Assembly: GCF_947500265.1 (NCBI RefSeq)
Contig: NZ_CANMRN010000001.1
Location: forward strand, 310,001 to 374,000
Direction: 5' to 3'
Source of the DNA: an uncultured Psychrobacter sp.
GTDB lineage: Bacteria; Pseudomonadota; Gammaproteobacteria; Pseudomonadales; Moraxellaceae
Length of the DNA stretch: 64,000 nucleotides
Shown here: piece after piece, positions 35,713-46,000 of the stretch
Numbering within the stretch: position 1 is the stretch's first letter
Layout of the letters: every line of letters starts with the position of its first letter
Notes under the pieces: generated by a model
Databases searched by the model: none
Seen by the model: only the letters and a program-made list of their open reading frames with translations
Told to the model about the DNA's origin: nothing
Made by a program: the position numbers and the translations under genes

Positions 35713-36522
35713 ATGAAAAATTTTGACAAGGAATATGACTCCATCAGTCGTATTGAGTTTATTCAAAATGATGGGCTGGGTGAGGAGACGATTGTCTTTT
35801 TACATGGTATCAGCTCAGGTTCTGATTCTTGGTCAAACCAAATAGATGCCTTGGCAACTAATGGGTCTGTTTTAGCGTGGAATGCACCTGGATATGGCAA
35901 CAGTAAGCAAGTTGAACAAGAGGTGCCTACTGCGCTTGACTACAGCCAGCGTCTGTTGGCGCTTCTCGAATCAAAAAATATTGATCGTATCTATCTCGTA
36001 GGCCATTCCTTAGGTGCGCTTATCGCTGCAGGTTTTGCCTCTGAATATCCAGGCAAAATAAATAAACTGATCTTGGTCAATCCTGCTCAAGGCTACGGAG
36101 AGTTTGAGCAAGCAAAGCAAGATGAGGTTGCCAATGTGCGTCCAAAGCTTCTGCGTGAATTGGGTGGTACAGAGATGGCGAGGCAGAGGAGTAGTGCCTT
36201 GTTATTCGATGCTAGCAATGACAAGGTTGCGCTGCTCGAAAAAGTAATGGAGGACATTACGATAGAAGGGTTTGAAAAAGCATCACGGTTATTGGCGCAT
36301 GACAGTATCCACCATTATCTAGCAACGATAGACAAATCTGTCGACTTAATTTATGGCACTGAGGATGGTATTACCACCCCCAAGATTATGTTTGAGATTG
36401 CAGCACGGCATAAAAATATCACCTTGCATGCTATTGATGCCGCCAGCCATTTATCGTACTTGGATCAGCCAGAGCGTTTTAACCAAGTACTTCTCTCCAT
36501 TATTAAAGGTGATGATTTATGA
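35713..36522 (+). CDS. alpha/beta hydrolase (possible meta-cleavage product hydrolase)
   Basis: A 269-residue alpha/beta hydrolase: FLHGISSGSDSW oxyanion region, nucleophile Ser in VGHSLGAL (about Ser99), acid in YGTEDGITTP, and His in DAASHLSYLDQPERF (about 245). It stands with an extradiol dioxygenase, so C-C hydrolysis of the ring-cleavage product is a good guess. Ester hydrolysis cannot be excluded. Its end overlaps the next start (ATGA). Confidence 0.85.
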   Translation: MKNFDKEYDSISRIEFIQNDGLGEETIVFLHGISSGSDSWSNQIDALATNGSVLAWNAPGYGNSKQVEQEVPTALDYSQRLLALLESKNIDRIYLVGHSLGALIAAGFASEYPGKINKLILVNPAQGYGEFEQAKQDEVANVRPKLLRELGGTEMARQRSSALLFDASNDKVALLEKVMEDITIEGFEKASRLLAHDSIHHYLATIDKSVDLIYGTEDGITTPKIMFEIAARHKNITLHAIDAASHLSYLDQPERFNQVLLSIIKGDDL

Positions 36523-37313
36523 GTTTTAAAGTAAGAGATAAGGTAGTCATCATCACTGGTGGCTCCTCTGGTATAGGACTTGAATTGGTCAAGCTATTCC
36601 TAGCAGAAGGTGCCAACGTCGCTTGGTGTGGTAGAAACCAAGAAAAGCTTCAATCAACCTTCGACGCGTTGAGTGCAGAATACGACGCAAACCAGATGTT
36701 CATTCATCAATGCGATGTGCTCGACAAAGAGCAGGTAGCAGATTATGTCGCGTTAGTGATCGAAAAATTTGGCGCAATTGACATGCTTGTGAATAACGCC
36801 GGACAAGGCAAAGTAGCAGATTTTTTTGCCACCGAAGAGCAAGACTGGGTTGATGAGCTTAAATTAAAGGTTTTTAGCGTGGTGAATATGATTAATGCGA
36901 CGTTACCACATCTAAAGCAGTCCGATATTGCGTCGATAACCAACGTGAACTCTTTACTAGGTCTAAAGCCAGAAACGCACATGGTAGCAACCTCAGTCGC
37001 CAGAGCAGGCTTATTGAATCTAAGTAAGAATCTCGCTAATGAGCTGGTCAAAGAAAACATTAGAGTTAATTCTATATTGATTGGGTTGGTGGAGTCTGGG
37101 CAGTGGCGCAGACGTTTTGAGGAACGATCAGACCAAAGCAAAAACTGGCAAGAATGGACGGCCCACGTCGCTACCAAAAAGCAGATTCCACTTGGCCGTC
37201 TAGGTAAGCCCGAGGAGGCAGCTTACGCACTTCTGTTTTTGGCATCGCCATTATCCTCTTATACCACAGGATCAGTTGTTGATGTCTCTGGTGGCTTGAG
37301 CAAAGAAATATAA
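36519..37313 (+). CDS. short-chain dehydrogenase/reductase
   Basis: A 264-residue SDR with ITGGSSGIGLELVKLFLAEG, NNAGQG and terminal GSVVDVSGGLS. It overlaps the hydrolase stop by 4 bases. The catalytic YxxxK region is odd: where YxASK is expected the sequence reads HMVATSVARAGLLNLSKNL, so the usual Tyr is missing and the enzyme may be divergent or not a standard dehydrogenase. Its place in the pathway is unknown. Confidence 0.82.
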   Translation: MSFKVRDKVVIITGGSSGIGLELVKLFLAEGANVAWCGRNQEKLQSTFDALSAEYDANQMFIHQCDVLDKEQVADYVALVIEKFGAIDMLVNNAGQGKVADFFATEEQDWVDELKLKVFSVVNMINATLPHLKQSDIASITNVNSLLGLKPETHMVATSVARAGLLNLSKNLANELVKENIRVNSILIGLVESGQWRRRFEERSDQSKNWQEWTAHVATKKQIPLGRLGKPEEAAYALLFLASPLSSYTTGSVVDVSGGLSKEI

Positions 37314-37335
37314 AAGATATAAACAGGAGTAAGGC

Positions 37336-38127
37336 ATGAAAAGCGTGATGTTCATAGGCTACGGATCAATGGCAAAAAAAGTACATGAGATGTTGCCTCA
37401 AAATATCGTTTTATCAACGGTAGTTGCCAGTCCTAAAAGCGCAGAGAGTATCAAGGCGGAGATAGGCGACTCTATCGAGGTGATTACTTGCGTTGATGAT
37501 TTAACTAACATGCCTGATTTGGCCATTGAGATGTCAGGACAAAATGGACTCAAAGAACATGCCATCAAGATTTTAGAGAAGTGCATACCCCTTGGTATTG
37601 TCTCTGTCGGGGCGTTTACCGATGAGACGTTTGCCGTCGCACTTGCTGATGCTGCACAAAGAAACGGGGTGAATATTCGTATCTTAGCGGGTGCCGTGGC
37701 TGGCATTGATGGTATCAATGCGGCAAGTTTGGCGGGACTGGACCGTGTAGTGTATCAAGGCAGAAAGCAGCCAGACAGCTGGAAGGGCAGTCATGCTGAC
37801 CAGCTTATTGATTACGATCATTTAAAAGAAGCAACGGTTTTCTTTACAGGCACTGCGAGAGAAGCGGCGGCTTTATTCCCAGCCAATTCAAACGTTGCTG
37901 CCACCATTGCGCTGGCAGGTGTTGGTCTTGATCATACGACAGTAGAGCTAATCGCTGATCCAGCACTTGAACACAATATTCATCATATCACCGCTGAAGG
38001 CGTATTCGGTAAGCTTGAGATCAGTATGACTGGATTACCCTTAGCCGAAAACCCTAAGACTTCAAGTTTAGCAGCCTTTAGTGCTTTGCGCTTGTGCTGT
38101 CAGATTGACCAAACCTTACAAATATAA
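37336..38127 (+). CDS. aspartate dehydrogenase-like (NadX family) protein
   Basis: A 263-residue protein with N-terminal NAD-binding fold (MFIGYGSMAKKVHEML) and the C-terminal signatures of L-aspartate dehydrogenases: AREAAALFPANSNVAATIAL followed by AGVGLD, AEGVFGKLEISMTGLPLAEN, and NPKTSSLAA. Authentic NadX converts aspartate to iminoaspartate for NAD synthesis. Here it sits inside a catabolic operon, so it may handle an amino or imino intermediate, or may have changed substrate. AGGAGTAAGG precedes the start. Confidence 0.83.
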   Translation: MKSVMFIGYGSMAKKVHEMLPQNIVLSTVVASPKSAESIKAEIGDSIEVITCVDDLTNMPDLAIEMSGQNGLKEHAIKILEKCIPLGIVSVGAFTDETFAVALADAAQRNGVNIRILAGAVAGIDGINAASLAGLDRVVYQGRKQPDSWKGSHADQLIDYDHLKEATVFFTGTAREAAALFPANSNVAATIALAGVGLDHTTVELIADPALEHNIHHITAEGVFGKLEISMTGLPLAENPKTSSLAAFSALRLCCQIDQTLQI

Positions 38128-38151
38128 AGCGCCATTAATGTGAGAAACCTT

Positions 38152-39621
38152 ATGAAAAAAATATTTATTGCAGGTAAGTGGAAGCTTGGTGGTGGCAAAC
38201 CGTCAAAAAGTTATTACCCAGCCGATCATTCAGAAAATGCGGAAATATCAACCGCAAGTTTGGATGATGTCAATGAAGCCATTTTAGCGGCTGATGCTGC
38301 TTGGAGACACTCAGACTGGCGCGACACATTACCCTCAGAAAAGGCCACCATTTTATTTAAAGTGGCAAACCTATTAGAAGATAAGAAAACATTTTTAGCC
38401 AAACTGCAAACCCGAGATAATGGTAAGCCGATCTCCGAAACCATGGGTCTGGTAAATAGTGCGATTGCCACGACTCGATATATCGCCAGTTGTCTTGAAA
38501 CCTTAGACAACGAGCTGACCAATCAGCGCATCAAGTCTGTCTTGACGTTCACCACTTATGAGCCGTTAGGGGTAATTGCCGCGATCACACCATGGAACTC
38601 TCCAATTGCATCAGAGATACAAAAAATCATACCCGCGCTGGCAGGGGGCAATGCCGTTATCCTAAAACCTGCTGAAGCAACCTCTCTTATCGCCCTTGAG
38701 TTGGCGACGATATTTGAAGAGGCCGGCTTACCAGCAGGTTTATTTAGTGTGTTGACTGGTAAAGGCTCTGTCGTTGGAGAAGCGATTGTCAAACATCCGC
38801 TGGTACAAAAAATTTCTTTTACTGGCAGTACCAGTACGGGTAGACACTTAGCGCATGTGGCAGCTGAAAAGCTTATTTCTACGTCCTTAGAGCTGGGTGG
38901 TAAATCCCCTACGATTGTCCTTGAAGATGCCAACGTTGATATTGCAGTAAACGGTGTGATTTACGGCATTTTCAGCTCATCGGGCCAAGCTTGTATTGCA
39001 GGCTCAAGACTATTTATTCATCAGAGTATTTACGACAAGTTTTTAGATGCTTTGATTGAGAAAACTAAGAAAATCATCGTAGGTGACCCAGAAGCACCCA
39101 ACACACAAATGGGGCCTTTAGTCAGTGAAGCGCATCTTAATACGGTTGATGACTACGTCAAAATGGCTAAAGAAGAGGGCGGTAATGTCGTGACTGGCGG
39201 CTACAGACTCACTGGCGAAAACTTTGACAAAGGCTCTTACTATGCACCAACTATCATCACCGGGTTAACCAACCAAGCCCAAATCTGCCAAGAAGAGATA
39301 TTCGGTCCTGTGCTGGTTGCAATGCCATTTAGTGACGAAGACGCATTGGTGGCTGAAGCGAATCAGAGTGTCTATGGTCTTGCCGCTGGTATATGGACAG
39401 AGGACTATCGAAAAGCGCTTGATATGGCGAAACGTCTTGAGGCCGGAACAATATGGATCAATACGTATAAAAAATTCTCTATCGCTACCCCCTTTAGTGG
39501 GCACAAAGAAAGTGGCGTCGGTAAAGAAAAAGGAAGACTGGGTATTTTAGATTATATGCAAACAAAAAGTATATTTCTAAACCTTGATGAAACACCAAAC
39601 CCATGGTGTGAAGTCAAATAG
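38152..39621 (+). CDS. aldehyde dehydrogenase
   Basis: A 489-residue ALDH: PWNSPIASEIQKIIPALAGG, FTGSTSTGRHLA, SLELGGKSPTIVLEDA (Glu about 246) and GQACIAGSRLF (catalytic Cys about 281). The frame also opens with GTG at 38140; ATG 38152 gives the usual family start (KKIFIAGKW). It would oxidise the aldehyde formed after ring cleavage to an acid. Confidence 0.88.
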   Translation: MKKIFIAGKWKLGGGKPSKSYYPADHSENAEISTASLDDVNEAILAADAAWRHSDWRDTLPSEKATILFKVANLLEDKKTFLAKLQTRDNGKPISETMGLVNSAIATTRYIASCLETLDNELTNQRIKSVLTFTTYEPLGVIAAITPWNSPIASEIQKIIPALAGGNAVILKPAEATSLIALELATIFEEAGLPAGLFSVLTGKGSVVGEAIVKHPLVQKISFTGSTSTGRHLAHVAAEKLISTSLELGGKSPTIVLEDANVDIAVNGVIYGIFSSSGQACIAGSRLFIHQSIYDKFLDALIEKTKKIIVGDPEAPNTQMGPLVSEAHLNTVDDYVKMAKEEGGNVVTGGYRLTGENFDKGSYYAPTIITGLTNQAQICQEEIFGPVLVAMPFSDEDALVAEANQSVYGLAAGIWTEDYRKALDMAKRLEAGTIWINTYKKFSIATPFSGHKESGVGKEKGRLGILDYMQTKSIFLNLDETPNPWCEVK

Positions 39622-39691
39622 TTATATATCAAATAACTATATTTAATACATGTATTAAACAACCAGATTATTAACATACAGGGATGAGATT

Positions 39692-41332
39692 ATGACAGTC
39701 AAAGTAACCGTCGGTGAATTAGTAGCGAGAGTTTTGGAAGAACATGGTGTGAGCGATGTTTTTGGCTTGATTTCTATTCATAACCTACCGATTGCCGATG
39801 CCATTGGTAGAAGAGATAAAATCAGATTTATTTGTTCACGGGGAGAAGCGGGATGCGTCAACATGGCAGATGCGTATTCTCGATTCAAAGGGTTAGGTGT
39901 GGCCATCACCAGTACGGGTGCAGGTTCAGGCAATGCTATTGGCTCTTTGGTTGAAGCATGTAATGCGGGTAGCCCAGTTATTCATATCACAGGACAAGTT
40001 GAAAAAGAATACTTGGATCGTGATGCAAGCTTTATCCATGAAGCGGCTGATCAGCTTGGTTACTTAAAGTCCAGTAGTAAAGCGGCTTTTAGAATTTTGA
40101 GTCCTGAGCACGCGGTTGGCATGGTGAGAGAGGCGATTCGGGTAGCGACTACTGTGCCCAAAGGCCCCGTCAGTATTGAAATACCGATTGATGTACAAGC
40201 GACAACCATTGAGCTACCTACTGAGTTATCGTATGTGGGCGCTATGCAATTACCTGACGCCCATAAGAAAGATGTGGATTTTGTTGCTGAGCAAATCCAA
40301 TCTGCCAAAAACCCTATTTTATGGATAGGCGGCGGCTGTATCAAAGCGAGTGCTGAGATCGAAAAATTGGCTGACATGGGCATACCTGTGGTGTCTTCCA
40401 CTCATGCGCGCGGTGTCTTAGCCGATACGCACCCAAGAAGTTTAAATGCGTTTCATAACTCATCCGCAGTCGAAGCGCTCATCACAGAGAGTGATGCTTG
40501 CATCGTTATTGGCTCTCGCTTACGTAGTAATGAGACAAAAACCTACTCACTAAAATTCCCAGAAAACCTGATACAGATCGATGCAAGCCCAATGGCGCAG
40601 CAAAGAAATTATTCGGTCAAACACTTTTTTTGTGCTGAAGCAAAATCTTTTTTGCAGAATGTCATCCAGAGGTTAGGAGACACATCCAAAATAGATGCAG
40701 ACTATGATCAGCGTATCAAATCGGCAAAGGACTTTGCCATTAATGCATTGGAGACTCAGCTAGGGCCGTATGCTGATCTGTGCTACTTGTTGCGTAAAGC
40801 CTTGCCAGAAGACGGCATATTGGTGAGAGACATTACGATGTCGGGCAGCACGTGGGGCAGTCGATTGTTCCCAGTCAATAAGCCGTTACAGAATATTCAT
40901 TCTTTGGCGGGCGCGATTGGCCTTGGTCTATCACATGGGATTGGTACGGCAATCGCCAATCCAGACAAAAAAACAGTGGCGTTAGTAGGTGATGGTGGTT
41001 TGATGCTAGGTGTAGGCGAGATTGCCACAGCCATACAAGAGAACGCTAATATGGTTTTACTAGTGATGAACGACGGGGGTTATGGTGTCATGCGCGGTAT
41101 TCAAAAAGAGTACTTTGATGGTAGACAGTATTACAACGAGCTACATACACCTTCTTTCATTGCACTTGGTGAAGCGATGGGTTGCAAATCTTACAAAGCA
41201 GACTCTCTAGAAGAGTTTGATATCCATATTAATGAAGCTATGAAACAAGATGGTATGTGTTTGGTTGAAGTCAATATGAATGCGATTGGTCCGCTCAAGT
41301 TCGCAGGGCCACCACAAAAGAAATTGTACTAA
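39692..41332 (+). CDS. ThDP-dependent enzyme (acetolactate synthase / decarboxylase family)
   Basis: A 546-residue ThDP enzyme. The N-terminal domain has catalytic Glu in CSRGEAGCVNMADAYSR. The middle domain lacks obvious FAD residues. The C-terminal ThDP motif begins GDGGLMLGVGEIATAI and ends VMNDGGYGVMRGI. Family members include acetolactate synthase and benzoylformate decarboxylase. In a catabolic cluster, decarboxylation of a 2-oxo acid is more likely than valine/isoleucine synthesis, but this is inference. Confidence 0.86.
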   Translation: MTVKVTVGELVARVLEEHGVSDVFGLISIHNLPIADAIGRRDKIRFICSRGEAGCVNMADAYSRFKGLGVAITSTGAGSGNAIGSLVEACNAGSPVIHITGQVEKEYLDRDASFIHEAADQLGYLKSSSKAAFRILSPEHAVGMVREAIRVATTVPKGPVSIEIPIDVQATTIELPTELSYVGAMQLPDAHKKDVDFVAEQIQSAKNPILWIGGGCIKASAEIEKLADMGIPVVSSTHARGVLADTHPRSLNAFHNSSAVEALITESDACIVIGSRLRSNETKTYSLKFPENLIQIDASPMAQQRNYSVKHFFCAEAKSFLQNVIQRLGDTSKIDADYDQRIKSAKDFAINALETQLGPYADLCYLLRKALPEDGILVRDITMSGSTWGSRLFPVNKPLQNIHSLAGAIGLGLSHGIGTAIANPDKKTVALVGDGGLMLGVGEIATAIQENANMVLLVMNDGGYGVMRGIQKEYFDGRQYYNELHTPSFIALGEAMGCKSYKADSLEEFDIHINEAMKQDGMCLVEVNMNAIGPLKFAGPPQKKLY

Positions 41333-41393
41333 ACATTGATATCAGTTGGTTTTACAAGAAGGATTTTTACTAATTGGATGATAGGAATTTCTC

Positions 41394-42593
41394 ATGACTA
41401 AACTAATTTTCAAATCTTTGATTGTGTTAGTGCCAGTATTGTGGCTACCAACAATCACCAGTGCTCAAGCCAAAGTAATTGAACTAAAAAGTGAGGATGG
41501 AACTAAGGAGCTAAACGTTGGTGGCGTTATAAGATTTAATCAGCGTTATCAGAGTTGGAGTGAGGATAAGTATAATTCCGATTTAGGCGATCCTGAGTTT
41601 GATATTTTTCGTTTAGATGTTGATGGGGAGTACGATGATTTTTATTTGAATAGTAGTTATATCTTTCAAGATGATGATAAAACTTCTATTGAAAAAGCTT
41701 ATGTAGGCTATAACGTAGATGAAGAAAACAGCGTTGAGGCAGGGTTGGTCTATAAGCCTTTTGCGATTTATCCTTATCCTCAAAATGGCTGGACCTATCA
41801 TCTACCTTTCTTTTTGGGTTACGGCAACAATATTGCCCCGGGTGTAAATCTAAATCATGAAAGCAAAGATTGGGATATTAAGCTTGGGTATTATCCTGAG
41901 ATGTTATCTGAAAGTCTTAGATACTCACCTGAAAGTGGGGCTTATAGCGAATTGGATAATACGTTCCCTTTTATGAGCCAGTATGAGAATGAAAAGAAGA
42001 ACCAATTTAATGCGCGTGTGGCTCGCAAGTTTGAAACAGAGGCGGGTAAGCAGGAAATTGGTATGTCGGGTGCTTATTCCCAATTAGAGAACGGCTTAAC
42101 CAATGATGATGGTAGCTATTATGCGGTAGGATTACATACCAATAATAATTTTGATCAGTTCAATGTTCAAAGTTCACTTATACATTATAACTATGATGCC
42201 AAAAATCCTAGTGGTGTTGATGATAGTATGACATTGATGGGCGCAAATGGATTAACCCCAGCATATTTTATTGCCTCAGAAGGTACCGTCGGTAGTTTAA
42301 ACTTAGCATATACAATCCCAATGCAAGATATGGGTGCATTGAAAGCTGTCAAAGTATATAACGACTACAGTTATCTTAAAAAGCATCATGGTGATTGGGG
42401 TGATTCGCAAATGAATACCACAGGTCTGATGTTTATCGCGTCTCCATTTCTGGTTTGGTTAGATCATACTTACGGTAAGAATTCTAATATTATCGGTGGT
42501 GCAACCAACAGTACAGGCTTTACGTCAGCCACCTCTGAAAATAGTGATGAATGGCTTTCTAGAATCAATTTAAATGTAGGGTTTAGCTTTTAA
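41394..42593 (+). CDS. outer-membrane porin
   Basis: A 399-residue protein with signal peptide (LIFKSLIVLVPVLWLPTITS, then AQA). The mature part alternates polar and aromatic residues (VGGVIRFNQRYQSW, FRLDVDGEYDDFYLNSSYIF) and ends with the outer-membrane signature Phe (INLNVGFSF). The N-terminal part resembles OprO/OprP and other phosphate-selective-type porins. It is the last gene of the cluster and is followed by a strong terminator, so it probably admits the cluster's substrate to the periplasm. Confidence 0.85.
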   Translation: MTKLIFKSLIVLVPVLWLPTITSAQAKVIELKSEDGTKELNVGGVIRFNQRYQSWSEDKYNSDLGDPEFDIFRLDVDGEYDDFYLNSSYIFQDDDKTSIEKAYVGYNVDEENSVEAGLVYKPFAIYPYPQNGWTYHLPFFLGYGNNIAPGVNLNHESKDWDIKLGYYPEMLSESLRYSPESGAYSELDNTFPFMSQYENEKKNQFNARVARKFETEAGKQEIGMSGAYSQLENGLTNDDGSYYAVGLHTNNNFDQFNVQSSLIHYNYDAKNPSGVDDSMTLMGANGLTPAYFIASEGTVGSLNLAYTIPMQDMGALKAVKVYNDYSYLKKHHGDWGDSQMNTTGLMFIASPFLVWLDHTYGKNSNIIGGATNSTGFTSATSENSDEWLSRINLNVGFSF

Positions 42594-42654
42594 AAAGCTG
42601 ATATTAATGTTGTTACGATTTATATTTATTGATATAACTTTGAACACTATAATC

Positions 42655-42696
42655 AAAAAAGTTATTCATACTATACATAGTATGAATAACTTTTTT
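42655..42696. terminator. strong bidirectional terminator
   Basis: An 18-bp perfect stem (42655-42672 with 42679-42696) has a 6-base loop; one arm starts with six A and the other ends with six T. It ends the aromatic cluster. A 72-codon frame drawn through it (42607-42825) is a by-product of the palindrome. Confidence 0.9.
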
Positions 42697-43011
42697 AGTA
42701 TTCCTTTTTCCTTCTGGGTAACATTAATATTACGTTTGAGAATTTTGTCTTTTCTTATTATTATAAGTTTAGGACTATGTTGCTTATTATCGACAAGCTT
42801 GGCTTTATTCATTTTGTGCTATTAACAAATATAAAGTGTTTGCATCATTCTTCCTAAATGTTGTGCCACTACACTAAGATTATCTTTGTTGTTTGCTAGC
42901 TTCTTAACGGCTTTTGCTTTAAATTCTATTCTACAAGTACTGATTTTTCTGGTCGTTGTAAACTATTCATTAAAACGTTAGTTTACTCCATGGGTTCTTC
43001 AACACAGTTCG
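42697..43011. other. intergenic between terminator and helicase gene
   Basis: About 315 AT-rich bases that separate two convergent genes. No gene or further structure is seen. Confidence 0.5.
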
Positions 43012-46000
43012 TTACCTACACTGCATATTAAATTGAACATAAGGCACAATTAGATAATGGCTACCTTCGCTGCCATGATAACCCGATTTTTCATACCAAG
43101 AGATATCCTGCTGATAAAACAGGGTAGTTGTAAAGCCAGTCATCAATAGATGTTGATTACCTTGCCCTTGAGAAGAATATTCTTTAGAAAAAGCTGTTGA
43201 AAATTGAGCAACTTGTTGACCTTTAGCCGAGTAAAAGCCATCGCTTTTCCTATCTTGTTTATAGCAAGCGACATCAAACAATCCTAGAATATCATCTCGT
43301 GTTTTCGTCCAGCTATCATGGCAAAACGTCTGTTCTACAAACTTGCGACCTGAGTCATTGACCAGTGCGCGCGGCGTCAATACCAGCTCATCCAAACGCA
43401 TAAATCGATGAAAAGTTAGCATTGAAGGTGGACTAACCGCAGGTAAATCAATTTGCTCAGCATGAGTAAGCAATATGTTAGCTAAGGTAGGGTGATACGT
43501 TTTATGATGAAGTAGTAAGCTCAACGTTTGCTTCGCTCGCGTCAGTGCTACATATAACGGTCTATCATGACTATGATCTGCCTGAGCGTTTGAAGATGAG
43601 TTTGAGAGTTGATCATCAATGACATAAATATGATCAAACTCCATCCCTTTCGCACTATGATAAGTGATTAATATAACCTGTGTTTTATCATCGTATAGAA
43701 TAGACTCTATCGCTTGTAATACCTGCTCATAAGTCACGTTTTCCATATCTTGAGTGCAACTGATAATTGCTTCCCAAGCTTTATCTAAATGGTTTAAGCC
43801 CCGCTTAACCCGCCAGCATTCCAAAAATTCAGCAACATTACCCTCAATAAAGTCTAAACGTTTCGCGCTCAAATCTTTAAATAACGCTTGTCCTATAAAA
43901 CTATTTATGGGAGTAACTTGCTCATTTTCATTATAGCGCTGACTACTAATATTTAGAGCTTCAAGGTAATGCTGTATGGCATCGAAATATGACCATTTAG
44001 GGGCTAGTACAGCTATGGTTTCTGGCACTGCATTTTTTTGTTCATTACTTGCTAAGCGCTGCTCAATATCAGACGCGATCCATGCTGCCATGTCAACGCC
44101 TTTGGTCTGCTGGTAGTAGCCATAACGAATAGGACTATTAGGATAGGGTTTAGTCGCTTTGATGCTATGCTCAGCCTGCTTTAGACGCTCACTACTTGGC
44201 AATGTAGTAGCTATAAACTCATTGGCAAGCTCGACTATATTATTAGCACTACGATAGTTATTGAGCAGATAGTATTTTTGTTCAGTATTAACATGATAGT
44301 TGTCTGCAAACTGCTGAATATATTGAATGCTAGCGCCACGAAAGGCGTATAGGTTCTGGTCGTCGTCACCAACCACCATCAAATAGCCGCGCTGCTCAAA
44401 GTTATCATCAGTAGCATCACTATCAGCATCTATAGCAATATAGCTATCATCGGTGTCGCTATTATTGTCATCTTGTGTTTGTAGATCTGCTAATAGGCCA
44501 ATCATTTGATACTGATATTCATCGATATCTTGAAACTCATCGACCATGATGTACTGAAAGTGTTGCGGCCGCTCTTGTAGTTGACTGATGGCCTGCTCAA
44601 TCATCCACTGATAGCGAGCATTATCACGGCGCTTTTGTAAGTTTTTCTCTTGGCTTAAATGCTCAATGCGCGTAGCAATCTCATCAAGCGCGGCATCGGG
44701 TGCGTCTTTTTCACTCAGTCCTGTAATTTGCCGTGCCAGCCCATGGAATGTCTGAATGGTAACATTGATCGCATGATAACCAATCAAAGCCAGTAAGCGC
44801 GATCTTAGTTCAGCTACCGCCAAACGGTTATAAGCCAATATCAAAATCTTCTCAGGTTTGATTTCTTCTATCATTAATAGATAAGCGACTCTATGTACCA
44901 CCACGGTGGTTTTTCCAGATCCTGGACCAGCCAGTACCATGGCCGCACGGCTTGTTTCTTTGATAATTTGTACTTGAGTGTCACTAAAATATTTAGGCAA
45001 AATCTCTTTTTCATAATCTTTGATATAAGGTTTATGCACATCGATATCGTTGTTAATATAGGTTTTAATGACTTCCGATAGAGGCTGGGTAAAGTAGTCC
45101 TCAATCAACGCTTTTTGGACATCAGCGTCTGCCTGTAACCAAAAGCTCAGCATATGGATGCGAGCGCAGCGATCTTGATAATGGGTTTGCAAATATTGAT
45201 AGGCGTTTTCATGATACTTTGACGTGGATTTTCGGTGTTTGCCAATAAAGAAAATAGCATCTTGCGTATCGTCTAAGCGGCTAAGCTCAATCAGCTCCAA
45301 GCGCTGTAATTGCTCAAGTTGGGTTAAGATAGTATCAGGATCGCGCTGTAGCTTCTGGGCTAAAGTATCTAGATGAAACTCTTTACCATCGCCATCTTTT
45401 TTATCAGGTAGGGCAGGTAGTAGATGCTCTTCATATAAAGGTGTCAAATCTGCTACGAGCACTTTTGCATAGCGAACCCAGCTTTCCCAATTGTCTGGCA
45501 GATCCTCATCAATTAGCCATAACTTAGTCCTATTTGTGGAGGAGACAAACACTTGGGTCGTACCATGATTGCGTGTTTTTAAGATACCTAGTGCTCGAAA
45601 CATAGGTAGAATATGACGTTTACTCGATAAATTATGGCGCTGCTGAATCAGCCAGTTGTCGAGTGCTTTGGTATTGAGCTGGGTGGTGCCTTGCATTTGT
45701 ATCGCTTCAGTGCCATTTAGCGCGCCATAACTGCTATTTAGACATTCCTCTAAAGCAGTAATAATACGGCTTAAGCGATTAAGTTCACCTTTTAAATAGC
45801 GGTGTGTATATTTTAGTCGTACACGTACCACAACTTGCCACTGAGCATGACCTTGATTGACCAACTCACGTAGCCCTTTTAATAGTGACTTAACAGAATA
45901 GCCAAGCGCCAGTGCCAATTCAGGTAAATGATAGCGAGTCAGGCCAGTATTGTTATCGTTGTTAGAGCCTTCGTCACTGCTATGCTTAGCACTAACTATG

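Noticed and set aside
39692..41332. Biosynthetic acetolactate synthase (ilvB)
   Set aside because: No ilvN partner, 546 residues, no obvious FAD-binding signature, and embedded in a catabolic operon.
42607..42825. 72-codon hydrophobic frame after the porin gene
   Set aside because: It runs through the perfect terminator palindrome, has no ribosome-binding site and no recognisable family.
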